A DNA stretch of 64,000 bases, taken from positions 1-64,000 of the forward strand of contig NZ_JACVAJ010000002.1 in NCBI RefSeq assembly GCF_014851815.1. Reading direction: 5' to 3'. The position numbers and the translations under genes are program-made. This document shows, piece after piece, positions 24,194 to 32,542 of the stretch (position 1 is its first letter; each line of letters opens with the position of its first letter). Below the pieces are notes generated by a model. It had not been told where the DNA came from and did not search any database. It worked only from the letters and a program-made list of their open reading frames with translations. The stretch is from Pseudoxanthomonas sp. PXM01. GTDB lineage: Bacteria > Pseudomonadota > Gammaproteobacteria > Xanthomonadales > Xanthomonadaceae.

Positions 24194-24679
24194 TTGGACA
24201 TCCAGATGCTCTACTACGCCCTGGCCGTGCTGCTGATCCTGGTGGGTGTTGCAGGCGTGATCCTGCCTGCCCTGCCCGGCCTGCCGCTGGTCTTCGCCGG
24301 CATGCTGCTGGCGGCATGGGCCGGGGATTTCCAGCAGATCGGCTGGATCACGCTGGTGATACTGGGTCTGCTGACGGTGCTCTCTTTCGTCGCGGACTTC
24401 TTCTCAACCGCGGTCGGGGCGCAGCGTGTGGGGGCCAGCCGCAAGGCATTGTGGGGCACGGTGATCGGGACGTTCGCAGGCTTGTTCTTCATGCCCATCG
24501 GACTGCTGGCCGGCCCCTTCGTCGGTGCACTGGTGGGAGAACTTTGGCATGGCCGCGAACTGGGTCAGGCGGCCAAGGTCGGCCTCGGCACCTGGCTCGG
24601 CATCGTGCTGGGCATCGTGCTGAAGCTGGGCCTGACATTCGCGATGCTGGGCCTGTTCGTGTTCGCCTGGATCTTCTGA
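24194..24679 (+). CDS. DUF456-family membrane protein
   Basis: TTG 24194 is chosen because AGGAG (24183-24187) is 6 bases away; the first in-frame ATG (24206) would be too far. The 161-residue product is very hydrophobic with about four to five spans and the Gly/Pro-rich pattern GVAGVILPALPGLPLVFAGM (residues 18-37) and FFMPIGLLAGPFVGALVGEL that typify DUF456. The function of the family is unknown. A short gap of 67 bases follows before pldA. Confidence 0.82.
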   Translation: MDIQMLYYALAVLLILVGVAGVILPALPGLPLVFAGMLLAAWAGDFQQIGWITLVILGLLTVLSFVADFFSTAVGAQRVGASRKALWGTVIGTFAGLFFMPIGLLAGPFVGALVGELWHGRELGQAAKVGLGTWLGIVLGIVLKLGLTFAMLGLFVFAWIF

Positions 24680-24746
24680 AAGGCCACCGGCGCGCGGCGC
24701 CCCTCTCGACTGGCAGAATGTCGCCTCCCCCTGACCGAGCCCCTGC

Positions 24747-25934
24747 ATGACGCACCGCACCCGACTGCTGCCGCTGGCCATCGGCCTCTGCCTGTCGTTC
24801 TCCGGCCAGGCGCAAGAGAACCCGCCGGCCACGACACCCGCCGAAGCCTGCTTCCTGCTGGAGAACGATGCCGCCCGCCTGGCCTGCTACGACGACGCCC
24901 TCGGCCGTACCGCCGCCGACACCCGTCGTGCCGACGAGGATGCGATGGCAGCGAAGGAGGCCGAGGCTCAGGCCCGCGCCAAGGCACGGGCTCAGGCCCG
25001 CGCCGCCGCCGAGGCAGCCAAGGCGGCCGACCTGCCCTTGAGCGAACGCACCCGCCGCCGCATGGGCGCCTGGTTCCGCGTCGACGAAGCGGCCGAAGCC
25101 GACCTGATCGCCAATGCCGGCCGCGGCTCGCTGCTCGACAGCCGCTGGGAACTGGCCAAGGACTCCAAGCTGGGCGTGTTCCAGCTGCGTGCCTACAAAC
25201 CGATGTACCTGCTGCCGGCGTTCTGGACCAGTCAGGTCAACGAAACGCCATCGTCCCCCAACCCGGACAACACCGTCACCGAGCCTCAGGAGTTGCAGGA
25301 CATCGAGGCAAAGTTCCAGCTCAGCTTCAAGACCAAGTTCGCCGAGAACGTGTTCGGCGACAACGGCGACATCTGGGGCGCCTACACCCAGAGCTCGCGC
25401 TGGCAGGTCTACAACGGCGAGGAATCGCGGCCGTTCCGCGAGACCAACTACGAGCCGGAAGTGATGCTGGTGTTCCGCAACAACTACAGCCTCGCCGGCT
25501 GGAAGGGACGCATGGCCGGCATCGGTATCAACCACCAGTCCAACGGCCGCAGCGATCCGCTGTCGCGGAGCTGGAACCGCGTCATCGCCACCATCGGCCT
25601 CGACCGCGAGAACTGGGCCTTCGTGGTGCGGCCCTGGTATCGCGTGCCGGACGGCAACGACGATGACAATCCCGATATCGAGAACTACATCGGCCGCGGC
25701 GACGCGATGCTGACCTATGCGCGCAACGGCCATGTCTTTACCGTGCTCGGACGGCACTCGCTGCGCGGTGGCGACGAGTCGCACGGCGCGCTGCAGGTGG
25801 ACTACGGGTTCCCGATCAACCGCGCGTTCCGCGGCCATGTGCAGGTCTTCCATGGCTACGGCGAAAGCCTGATCGATTACAACCACAAGGCCACCTATGT
25901 CGGCCTCGGCATTTCCCTGCTGGACTGGTACTGA
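24747..25934 (+). CDS. pldA: Outer-membrane phospholipase A
   Basis: The 395-residue protein has a signal peptide (about residues 1-22, ending SGQAQ) and the OMPLA barrel in its C-terminal two thirds. The active-site block INHQSNGRSDPLSRSWNRV (about 256-274) holds the catalytic His and Ser, and the Ca-binding and barrel-closing LGISLLDWY end is typical. Between signal and barrel sits an extra segment of about 80 residues: a CFLLENDAARLACYDDALG motif (two Cys) and an Ala/Arg/Glu-rich helix. It hydrolyses outer-membrane phospholipids when dimerised. It ends with TGATG, overlapping arsC by one base. Confidence 0.93.
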   Translation: MTHRTRLLPLAIGLCLSFSGQAQENPPATTPAEACFLLENDAARLACYDDALGRTAADTRRADEDAMAAKEAEAQARAKARAQARAAAEAAKAADLPLSERTRRRMGAWFRVDEAAEADLIANAGRGSLLDSRWELAKDSKLGVFQLRAYKPMYLLPAFWTSQVNETPSSPNPDNTVTEPQELQDIEAKFQLSFKTKFAENVFGDNGDIWGAYTQSSRWQVYNGEESRPFRETNYEPEVMLVFRNNYSLAGWKGRMAGIGINHQSNGRSDPLSRSWNRVIATIGLDRENWAFVVRPWYRVPDGNDDDNPDIENYIGRGDAMLTYARNGHVFTVLGRHSLRGGDESHGALQVDYGFPINRAFRGHVQVFHGYGESLIDYNHKATYVGLGISLLDWY

Positions 25935-26353
25935 TGGACGACGTGACGATCTACCACAACCCCGCCTGCGGCACCTCGCGCAACACGCTGGGACTGATCC
26001 GCAATGCCGGCATCGAGCCGAACATCATCGAGTACCTGAAGACGCCACCGGACCGCACCACCCTGCTGTCGTTGGTCGAAGCGATGGCAGTCCCCGTGCG
26101 GGATGTCGTCCGCACCAAGGAAGCCCTCTACGGCGAACTCGGCCTCGCCGATGCCGACGACAAGGCCTTGATCGCTGCGATGCTGAGGCATCCGGTACTG
26201 ATCAACCGGCCGATCGTGGTCACGGCCCGTGGCACGAAACTGTGCCGCCCCTCGGAACACGTGCTGGACATCCTGCCGCAGCCGCAGCGCGGCGCCTTCA
26301 ACAAGGAAGACGGCGAACCGGTCGTCGACGCGGCCGGTAATCGCATCGCCTGA
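25934..26353 (+). CDS. arsC: Glutaredoxin-type arsenate reductase ArsC
   Basis: The 139-residue ArsC-fold protein has the catalytic Cys in HNPACGTSRNTL (Cys at about residue 12) and arsenate-binding Arg residues in RTKEALY (about 60), RHPVLINRPIVV (about 91-102) and KLCRPSE. It would reduce arsenate to arsenite using glutathione and glutaredoxin. No arsB, acr3 or arsR is nearby, so it is a stand-alone ArsC, translationally coupled to pldA by a one-base stop/start overlap. Confidence 0.92.
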   Translation: MDDVTIYHNPACGTSRNTLGLIRNAGIEPNIIEYLKTPPDRTTLLSLVEAMAVPVRDVVRTKEALYGELGLADADDKALIAAMLRHPVLINRPIVVTARGTKLCRPSEHVLDILPQPQRGAFNKEDGEPVVDAAGNRIA

Positions 26354-26399
26354 CGTAAGATCCCACGCAGGCACCTGCATCGCCTGCCAAGGAAGCTTC

Positions 26400-27509
26400 A
26401 TGTCACGTCAACGCCGCTCGTTCTTCGCCTATTCCTCCGCGCTGCTCGGGTTGCTCAGCCTGATGGCCGTGGCCTGCTTCCATTTCCCGGAACTGCTGAC
26501 GAGCAAGGAGTTCCGTGCGGCCTACAACGAACAGTTCGCCCGCCATCTGCTGCTCGTTGGCCTGGCGGCCGCCTTCGCGATGGGCACGTGGGCGATCCTG
26601 CGCGACCGCAACAAGCGCATCGCGATGATCGGCGTGGGCAGCGCCACGCTTGCCGTGCTGCTGGGCGGCACCAACGTGCAGTTCGATGAGATCGGCAAGA
26701 CCCCGTATTCGCTGGGACTGGACTGGTTCGTCATTTCGCTGTTCTTCTCGGCGCTGGTGTTCGTACCGATGGAACACTACCTGGGCAAGCGCCGGATTTC
26801 GCCGCTGCGCTCCGGTTGGCGTACCGACGTCACCTATTTTTTCATGAGCCACATGCTGGTGCAGTTCATCCTGATCCTGGTGACTGCGTCCACCTCGACG
26901 ATTGCCGGACTCGCTGCGTTCCCGGCATTGAAGAATGCGATCCAGTCGCTGCCAGTGTGGGCACAGTTCCTGATCGCGGTCTTCGTCGCCGACCTGGCGC
27001 AGGCGCTGCTGCACCGCGCGTACCACAACATCCCGTGGCTCTGGCGCTTCCACGCCGTGCACCACTCCAGCCGCGAGATGGACTGGTTGGCCGGGTCGCG
27101 CATCCATATCGTCGAGATCGTGCTCACCCGCAGCGCCGTGCTGCTGCCGCTGCTGGTGCTGGGTTTCTCCACACCGGCGGTGAATGCCTACGTGATCCTG
27201 GTCGGCCTGCAGGCCGTACTGGCGCACGCAAACCTCGGCATCCGCTTCGGCTGGCTGGAGTACCTGCTGGTGCTGCCGCGCTACCACCACTGGCATCACG
27301 CACGGCACAAGGACTACCTGGACGTGAATTACGCCATCCACCTGCCTTTGGTGGACATGCTGATGGGCACGTTCAAGCTGCCACCGAAGCAGGAGGACTG
27401 GCCGGAGGAGTACGGCGTGATGAAGCTGGAGACGGTGCCGCGCGGCATCCTGCGCCAGCACCTGATGCCGTTCCAGGGCGGGAAGAAGTTCGACGAGTAC
27501 GTGGATTGA
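26400..27509 (+). CDS. Sterol desaturase / fatty acid hydroxylase family protein
   Basis: ATG 26400 lies a few bases after AAGGAAG. The 369-residue integral membrane di-iron protein has about six hydrophobic spans, and three histidine clusters that bind the iron pair: HRAYH (about 205-209), HAVHHSS (about 218-224) and HHWHHARH (about 298-305). Members hydroxylate or desaturate lipids; the substrate is not predictable. A 20-bp-armed palindrome follows the stop codon. Confidence 0.88.
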   Translation: MSRQRRSFFAYSSALLGLLSLMAVACFHFPELLTSKEFRAAYNEQFARHLLLVGLAAAFAMGTWAILRDRNKRIAMIGVGSATLAVLLGGTNVQFDEIGKTPYSLGLDWFVISLFFSALVFVPMEHYLGKRRISPLRSGWRTDVTYFFMSHMLVQFILILVTASTSTIAGLAAFPALKNAIQSLPVWAQFLIAVFVADLAQALLHRAYHNIPWLWRFHAVHHSSREMDWLAGSRIHIVEIVLTRSAVLLPLLVLGFSTPAVNAYVILVGLQAVLAHANLGIRFGWLEYLLVLPRYHHWHHARHKDYLDVNYAIHLPLVDMLMGTFKLPPKQEDWPEEYGVMKLETVPRGILRQHLMPFQGGKKFDEYVD

Positions 27510-27528
27510 GTAGCGCGACGGTCGATGA

Positions 27529-27600
27529 GGGAGCGACGTAAGTCGCGAAGATGCGTCACCATGCGGACGACTGGAAAAGCTCGCGACTTACGTCGCTCCC
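27529..27600. repeat. Dispersed palindromic element, copy 1
   Basis: Perfect 20-bp inverted arms (27529-27548 and 27581-27600, core GAGCGACGTAAGTCGCGA) around a 32-bp spacer, between a plus-strand gene and a convergent one. A second copy occurs at 34488-34565. Copies of this kind are usually transcribed into long hairpins and can act as terminators. Confidence 0.88.
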
Positions 27601-27616
27601 ACAAGACACACCCCCG

Positions 27617-28255
27617 TTACGTCCAGTCCGTCAGTCCCTCGCGGGCGTAGACTTCCTTGAAGCTCGGCAGCGCCTTCATGCGTTGCGCGTAAGCCTGCAG
27701 CACCGGCCAGGTGTCGGTCGGCGCCGGCATGTTGCGCGACCAGCGCATCAGCATCGTCAGCAGGAAATCGGCCGCCGTGCGTTGCGTACCCAGAAGATAC
27801 GGGCCGTGCGCTTCGAGGTGGTCGGCGACCTGTCCCCAGGCCTTTTCCAGCTTCGCCCGCGCGTGGTCCTGCGTGGCCTGGATGTTGGCCTCGCCGGCAA
27901 TCTCGTCCGAATAGAACCAGGCCCGATACGCCGGCATCAGCGTGTTGGCGCAGAACAGCATCCAGCGGTAGTACTGCGCCCGTTGCGTGCTGGCCACCGC
28001 TGGCGCCAGTTCGGCGCGCGGGTGCGTGTCGGCCAGGTGCATCAGGATGGCGGCGGTCTCGGTGATCACCTGCCCATCCATCACCAGCGTGGGTACCACG
28101 CCGGCGGGGTTGAGCTTCAGGTAGGCGTCCGACTTCTGGGCGCACTTGTCGAAGTCCAGCTCATGCAGCTCGTGCGGAATGTCGAGTTCGATCAGCAGCC
28201 AGTGCACGACCAGGCTGGCGGTGCTGCGGGAATAGTAGAGCGTGGTGTTCGGCAT
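27617..28255 (-). CDS. Glutathione S-transferase family protein
   Basis: Start MPNTTLYYSRSTASLVVHW gives 212 residues. The thioredoxin-like domain has the SRSTASLVVHWLLIEL helix and the glutathione motif VPTLVMDGQVITETAAIL (about residues 53-70). The helical domain carries GTQRTAADFLLTMLMRW (about 155-171). No substrate is known, and it is not closely similar to the GST at 16658. It lies 17 bases downstream of a GNAT gene on the same strand, so they may be co-transcribed. Confidence 0.88.
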   Translation of the reverse strand: MPNTTLYYSRSTASLVVHWLLIELDIPHELHELDFDKCAQKSDAYLKLNPAGVVPTLVMDGQVITETAAILMHLADTHPRAELAPAVASTQRAQYYRWMLFCANTLMPAYRAWFYSDEIAGEANIQATQDHARAKLEKAWGQVADHLEAHGPYLLGTQRTAADFLLTMLMRWSRNMPAPTDTWPVLQAYAQRMKALPSFKEVYAREGLTDWT

Positions 28256-28272
28256 GACGGACTCCGGAACGA

Positions 28273-28725
28273 TCACAGATGGGGGGCAGGACGACGCTCG
28301 TGCAGGTGCAGCAGCGGGAAGGGGTTTCCACTGGCGTCCACGGGTGAACGTCCGCCCACCTCGAAACCATGGGCCTGGTAGAACGCCAGTGCGGAGGGAT
28401 TCTGCTCGTTGACGTCCACCGTCAACGCCCCCTTGCGGTGGCGCGCATGCGCCAGCAGGGCCTGGCCGCAGCCGCGTCGAAAGAACGCCGGATCGACGAA
28501 CAGCGCCTCGACGTGCGCATCGGTCAGCGCGACGAAAGCGACGATATCCTCTGGCAATTCCGCGAGCCACACTTCCAGTTGGGGCAGCGCCACATCGCGC
28601 ACGACGGGCAACAGCGACTGGATATCGGCCTCGGTCAGAAAACCATGCGTCGCGCGTACGGACGCCAGCCAGACCGCCAACAGACGTGGGTGGTCGAAGG
28701 CGGTGGCGGGCCTGATCGTGATCAC
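28273..28725 (-). CDS. GNAT-family N-acetyltransferase
   Basis: A 150-residue GNAT protein with opening MITIRPATAFDHPRLLAVW, the acyl-CoA region VEALFVDPAFFRRGCGQALL (about residues 73-92; RGCGQAL in place of the usual R-G-x-G-x-x-L) and the C-terminal VNEQNPSALAFYQAHGFEVG motif. It resembles YjaB-type acetyltransferases, whose substrates are unknown. Gap of 22 bases to the fumarase gene upstream. Confidence 0.9.
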   Translation of the reverse strand: MITIRPATAFDHPRLLAVWLASVRATHGFLTEADIQSLLPVVRDVALPQLEVWLAELPEDIVAFVALTDAHVEALFVDPAFFRRGCGQALLAHARHRKGALTVDVNEQNPSALAFYQAHGFEVGGRSPVDASGNPFPLLHLHERRPAPHL

Positions 28726-28747
28726 GGCGCCGTGTCGACGTTGCGGA

Positions 28748-30265
28748 TCAGGCGACCACCACCGGAATCTTCCCGATCCGCGCCTGCCATTCCTTCGGTC
28801 CCGTCTGGTGCACCGACGTGCCCTGCGAATCGACAGCGACGGTCACCGGCATGTCCTGCACGGTGAACTCGTAGATCGCTTCCATGCCCAGGTCGGCGAA
28901 ACCGACGACCTTCGCCGCCTTGATCGCCTTGGACACCAGGTAGGCTGCGCCGCCAACTGCCATCAGGTAGGCCGACTGGTGCTTGCGGATCGCTTCGATG
29001 GCGGCAGGACCACGCTCGGCCTTGCCGACCATGCCCAGCAGGCAGGTCTGCGCCAGTACCTGTTCGGTGAACTTGTCCATGCGGGTGGCCGTGGTCGGGC
29101 CGGCCGGGCCGACGACCTCGTCGCGCACCGGATCGACCGGGCCGACGTAGTAGATGAAGCGGCCCTTCAGATCGACAGGCAGTTCCTCGCCCTTGTTGAG
29201 CATGTCGACCATGCGCTTGTGCGCGGCGTCGCGGCCGGTCAGCAGCTTGCCGTTGAGCAGCAGGACTTCGCCCGGCTTCCAGCTGGCGACGTCTTCACGC
29301 GTCAGCGTGTCGAGATCGACGCGACGGCCCTTGGAGGCGTCGTAGGTCAGTTCCGGCCAGTCTTCCAGCGAGGGCGGGTCCAGCATCACCGGGCCGCTGC
29401 CGTCGAGGGTGAAGTGTGCGTGGCGGGTGGCGGCGCAGTTCGGGATCATCGCCACCGGCAGGTTGGCCGCATGGGTCGGGTAATCCTTCACCTTGATGTC
29501 GAGCACCGTGGTCAGGCCGCCGAGGCCCTGCGCACCGATGCCGAGCGCGTTGACCTTCTCGTACAGCTCCAGGCGCAGCTCCTCGGCACGATTGCTGGCG
29601 CCGCGGGCCTGCAGATCGGTGATGTCGATGGCCTCCATCAGCGATTCCTTGGCCAGCAGCATCGCCTTCTCGGCGGTGCCGCCGATACCGATGCCGAGCA
29701 TGCCCGGCGGGCACCAGCCGGCGCCCATCGTCGGCACGGTCTTCAGCACCCAGTCGACGATCGAGTCGGACGGATTGAGCATCGCGAACTTCGATTTCGC
29801 CTCCGAGCCGCCGCCCTTGGCGGCGACGATCACGTCGACGGTGTTGCCCGGCACGACCTTGACGTTGACCACGCCCGGCGTGTTGTCCTTGGTGTTGGTG
29901 CGCTTGCCGGCCGGATCGGCCAGCACGCTGGCGCGCAGCTTGTTGTCCGGATGGTTGTAGGCGCGGCGCACGCCCTCGTGGACCATGTCTTCGACACCCA
30001 TCGTGGCGTCGTCCCAGCGCACGTCCATGCCGATCTCGAGGAACACAGTGACGATGCCGGTGTCCTGACAGATCGGGCGGTGGCCTTCGGCGCACATGCG
30101 CGAATTGATCAGGATCTGGGCGATGGCGTCCTTCGCCGCCGGCGATTCCTCACGCTCGTACGCGGACGCAAGGCTCTTGATGTAGTCGACCGGGTGGTAG
30201 TAGCTGATGTACTGCAGGCCGTCGGCGATGGACTGGATGAGGTCTTCTTGCTTGATCGAGGTCAT
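28748..30265 (-). CDS. fumA: Class I (Fe-S) fumarate hydratase
   Basis: The 505-residue protein matches class I fumarases, which interconvert fumarate and malate using an oxygen-labile [4Fe-4S] cluster. The cluster cysteines are expected in GHRPICQDTGIV (about residue 66), PNCAATRHAHF and TCLLGMVGKAERGP; the GGGSEAKSKFAMLNPSD and GAQGLGGLTTVLDI stretches are family signatures. The C-terminal beta domain contains the MAVGGAAYLVSKAIK segment. As an Fe-S TCA enzyme it complements the succinate dehydrogenase operon in this window. Confidence 0.95.
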   Translation of the reverse strand: MTSIKQEDLIQSIADGLQYISYYHPVDYIKSLASAYEREESPAAKDAIAQILINSRMCAEGHRPICQDTGIVTVFLEIGMDVRWDDATMGVEDMVHEGVRRAYNHPDNKLRASVLADPAGKRTNTKDNTPGVVNVKVVPGNTVDVIVAAKGGGSEAKSKFAMLNPSDSIVDWVLKTVPTMGAGWCPPGMLGIGIGGTAEKAMLLAKESLMEAIDITDLQARGASNRAEELRLELYEKVNALGIGAQGLGGLTTVLDIKVKDYPTHAANLPVAMIPNCAATRHAHFTLDGSGPVMLDPPSLEDWPELTYDASKGRRVDLDTLTREDVASWKPGEVLLLNGKLLTGRDAAHKRMVDMLNKGEELPVDLKGRFIYYVGPVDPVRDEVVGPAGPTTATRMDKFTEQVLAQTCLLGMVGKAERGPAAIEAIRKHQSAYLMAVGGAAYLVSKAIKAAKVVGFADLGMEAIYEFTVQDMPVTVAVDSQGTSVHQTGPKEWQARIGKIPVVVA

Positions 30266-30343
30266 GGGACGTAAAGCCGGGGGCTGCCGGTGGGGTAGCG
30301 GGCGGAAGCGCCCATTTTAGGCCAAAGTGACTCCCCGCCCGCC

Positions 30344-30370
30344 TGTCACGCCACGCCGCCCTGCCCCGTC
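30344..30370 (+). promoter_or_regulatory. ECF41-type promoter of the sigma factor gene
   Basis: TGTCACG at 30344-30350, 16 bases, CGTC at 30367-30370. This matches the TGTCACA / CGTC consensus reported for ECF41 sigma factors. The gene start is only 10 bases on and no ribosome site is visible, so the mRNA may be nearly leaderless. It implies autoregulation. Confidence 0.7.
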
Positions 30371-30379
30371 TTTGGTCGC

Positions 30380-31267
30380 ATGAACGCCGAAACCACCTTC
30401 GAAACCCACCGTGCCCGCCTGTTCGGGCTCTCCTACCGCCTGCTCGGCAGCCGCAGCGATGCCGAGGATGTGGTCCAGGACACCTGGTTGCGCTGGCAGC
30501 AGACCGATCGCAGCGGCATCCGCGACGCGGAAGCCTGGCTGGTCACCGCGACCACGCGTCTCGGCATCGACCGGCTGCGCGCTGCTCGCCTCCAGCGCGA
30601 GCGCTACACCGGTCCTTGGCTGCCCGAACCTGCCGAGATCGACGAATCCCCCACGCCCGAGCACGCCGCCGACGTCGCCGAACAGGTGTCGCTGGCTTTC
30701 CTGGCGGTGCTGGAGCGGCTCGGCCCGGAAGAACGTGCCGCGTTCCTGCTGAAGGAAGCCTTCGACTACGACTACGCGCAGATTGCGCCCCTGCTGGGTC
30801 AGAGCGAGGCGAACTGCCGGCAGATGGTCCATCGCGCCCGCGAGCGCGTGCAGGCGGGGCGCCCCCGCTTCGACGTGCCGCCGGAGAACCATCGCCGCCT
30901 GCTGGAGCGTTTCATGCAGGCGGCACGCCGTGGCGACCAGCCCGCGATCGCCGCGCTGCTCCGCGAGGACGCGCAACTGGTCTCCGACGGCGGCGGCAAG
31001 GCACAGGCGGTCATCCGCCCGCTGCTGGGCGCGGTACGCATCGCGCGGCTGTTCTGGGCCGCCTATCGCCGGCAGGACCCGGCCATGGCCTGGCGCATGG
31101 GAACCGTCAACGGTGAACCGGCGATCCTGCGCTACCGCAACGGCGCGCTGGTCGCGGTAATGGTGGCGGTCAGCGATGGCGACCGCATCACCCAGCTGTA
31201 CACCGTCGCCAACCCGGACAAGTTGGGTGCATCTGTCACGGCGGGCGATGCTGGCGCGTCCTGGTAG
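30380..31267 (+). CDS. sigJ: ECF41-group sigma factor with fused SnoaL-like regulatory domain
   Basis: The 295-residue protein has sigma region 2 (about residues 8-75, ending AEDVVQDTWLRW and DAEAWLVTATTRLGIDRLR), region 4 (about 105-160, with the helix-turn-helix YAQIAPLLGQSEANCRQMVHRAR) and a C-terminal SnoaL/NTF2-like extension (about 170-285). ECF41 hallmarks are present: the WLPEP linker, DGGGK in the extension and NPDKL near the end. In this group the extension replaces an anti-sigma factor. The next gene encodes a carboxymuconolactone decarboxylase-like protein, the typical ECF41 target. Confidence 0.93.
   Translation: MNAETTFETHRARLFGLSYRLLGSRSDAEDVVQDTWLRWQQTDRSGIRDAEAWLVTATTRLGIDRLRAARLQRERYTGPWLPEPAEIDESPTPEHAADVAEQVSLAFLAVLERLGPEERAAFLLKEAFDYDYAQIAPLLGQSEANCRQMVHRARERVQAGRPRFDVPPENHRRLLERFMQAARRGDQPAIAALLREDAQLVSDGGGKAQAVIRPLLGAVRIARLFWAAYRRQDPAMAWRMGTVNGEPAILRYRNGALVAVMVAVSDGDRITQLYTVANPDKLGASVTAGDAGASW
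31234..31260 (+). promoter_or_regulatory. ECF41-type promoter of the decarboxylase-like gene
   Basis: TGTCACG at 31234-31240, 16 bases, CGTC at 31257-31260: identical -35, spacer length and -10 to the promoter of the sigma gene itself. It lies within the last codons of the sigma gene, 45 bases before the target ATG. Confidence 0.75.
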
Positions 31268-31305
31268 TGAAAGGTGGCCAGCGTGGCCGCCATTGAGGCA
31301 CTGAC

Positions 31306-31752
31306 ATGAGCATGAAGTTCCATCGCGTCGACTATCCCAAGCACGTCCCCGAGGCCTTCCGCAGCCTGTACGCCCTCAGCACCGCGCTCCACAACGGCGC
31401 GCTGGGCAAAGAGTTCCTCGAACTGGTCTTCCTGCGGGTTTCGCAGATCAACGGTTGCGCCTACTGCATGGACATGCACAGCACGGCGCTGCGCAAGGCC
31501 GGCGTGGAGACACGCAAGCTCGATACGCTCGCCGGCTGGCGCGACAGCCGTTTCTTCGATGCCCGCGAGGGCGCCGCGCTGGCCTGGGCCGAGCAACTGA
31601 CCACGCTGCCGTCGGGCGCACCGGCCGATGCCACCTACGAGGCACTGAAGGAACACTTCGACGAACACGGCATCGCCGAACTGACCATGGCCGTGGCGAC
31701 GATCAACGCCTGGAACCGCCTTGGCGTGGGCATGCAGCCGATCCTGCCCTGA
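31306..31752 (+). CDS. Carboxymuconolactone decarboxylase / AhpD-like protein
   Basis: The 148-residue helical protein has the AhpD-type redox motif CAYCMDMHS (about residues 47-55) preceded by the conserved LVFLRVSQING and followed by a second helical half with LTMAVATINAWNRLGV. Such proteins act as CxxC peroxidases or hydroperoxide-scavenging partners. Its place behind an ECF41 sigma factor and a matching promoter makes it the probable regulon target. Confidence 0.92.
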   Translation: MSMKFHRVDYPKHVPEAFRSLYALSTALHNGALGKEFLELVFLRVSQINGCAYCMDMHSTALRKAGVETRKLDTLAGWRDSRFFDAREGAALAWAEQLTTLPSGAPADATYEALKEHFDEHGIAELTMAVATINAWNRLGVGMQPILP

Positions 31753-31798
31753 CCGCCGAACGCTCGCGGGCCCGCCATGCCGGCGGCACAATGCCGGC

Positions 31799-32443
31799 AT
31801 GGATACCCTCGTCCTCATCCTCGACCTGGTCGGTACGTTCGTCTTCGCCCTCAGCGGCGCCACACTGGGCGTGCGCCGTCGCCTCGACCTCTTCGGCGTG
31901 CTGGTGCTGTCGTTCATCGCCGCCACCGCCGGCGGCATCACCCGCGACCTGCTGATCGGCGCCACGCCGCCAGCTGCACTCAGCGACTGGCGCTACCCGG
32001 TGACCTCGCTGGCGGCCGGCATCGTGACGTTCTTCTGGGCGCCGCTGATCGAGAAGCTCCACCACCCCGTACGCCTGTTCGATGCGATGGGGCTGGCGCT
32101 GTTCGCTGTGGCGGGCACGCAGAAAGCGCTGGAGTACGGCATCTCGCCACCGATGGCTGCCGCCATGGGCATGCTGACTGGCATCGGGGGCGGCATCGCC
32201 CGTGACGTCCTGCTGGCGCAGGTGCCGCTGGTGCTGCGTGCCGAGCTTTACGCGGTGGCTGCACTGGCGGGCGCGCTGGTCGTCGCCGCGGGTCACTGGT
32301 TGGCCCTGCCCGCCCTGCCCTGCGCCCTGGTCGGCGCCGGCCTCTGCTTCGGGCTGCGCATGATGGCCGTGACCTATGGCTGGCATCTGCCGATCGCCCT
32401 GCAGTCCGGCGGCGACGGCGAACCGCCCGGGCCACTGAAGTGA
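31799..32443 (+). CDS. TRIC-type (UPF0126) cation channel family protein
   Basis: ATG 31799 (MDTLVLILDLVGTFVFALSG) gives 214 residues with seven hydrophobic spans in two homologous halves. Each half has the UPF0126/TRIC signature: TFVFALSGATLGVRRRLDLF with AGGITRDLLIG (about 14-55), and LFDAMGLALFAVAGTQKALE with GIGGGIARDVLL (about 95-140). Prokaryotic relatives form trimeric potassium-permeable channels. Start chosen because upstream in-frame codons overlap the previous gene. Confidence 0.88.
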   Translation: MDTLVLILDLVGTFVFALSGATLGVRRRLDLFGVLVLSFIAATAGGITRDLLIGATPPAALSDWRYPVTSLAAGIVTFFWAPLIEKLHHPVRLFDAMGLALFAVAGTQKALEYGISPPMAAAMGMLTGIGGGIARDVLLAQVPLVLRAELYAVAALAGALVVAAGHWLALPALPCALVGAGLCFGLRMMAVTYGWHLPIALQSGGDGEPPGPLK

Positions 32444-32542
32444 CCTGCGGATGCGCCCAAGCGTGCCGGGCCGCCGACGAGTCGTGAGGGCACCCGGCGA
32501 TGGGGGCGGTAGCATGGCGCCACCTGCGTTCTGATCGACACC

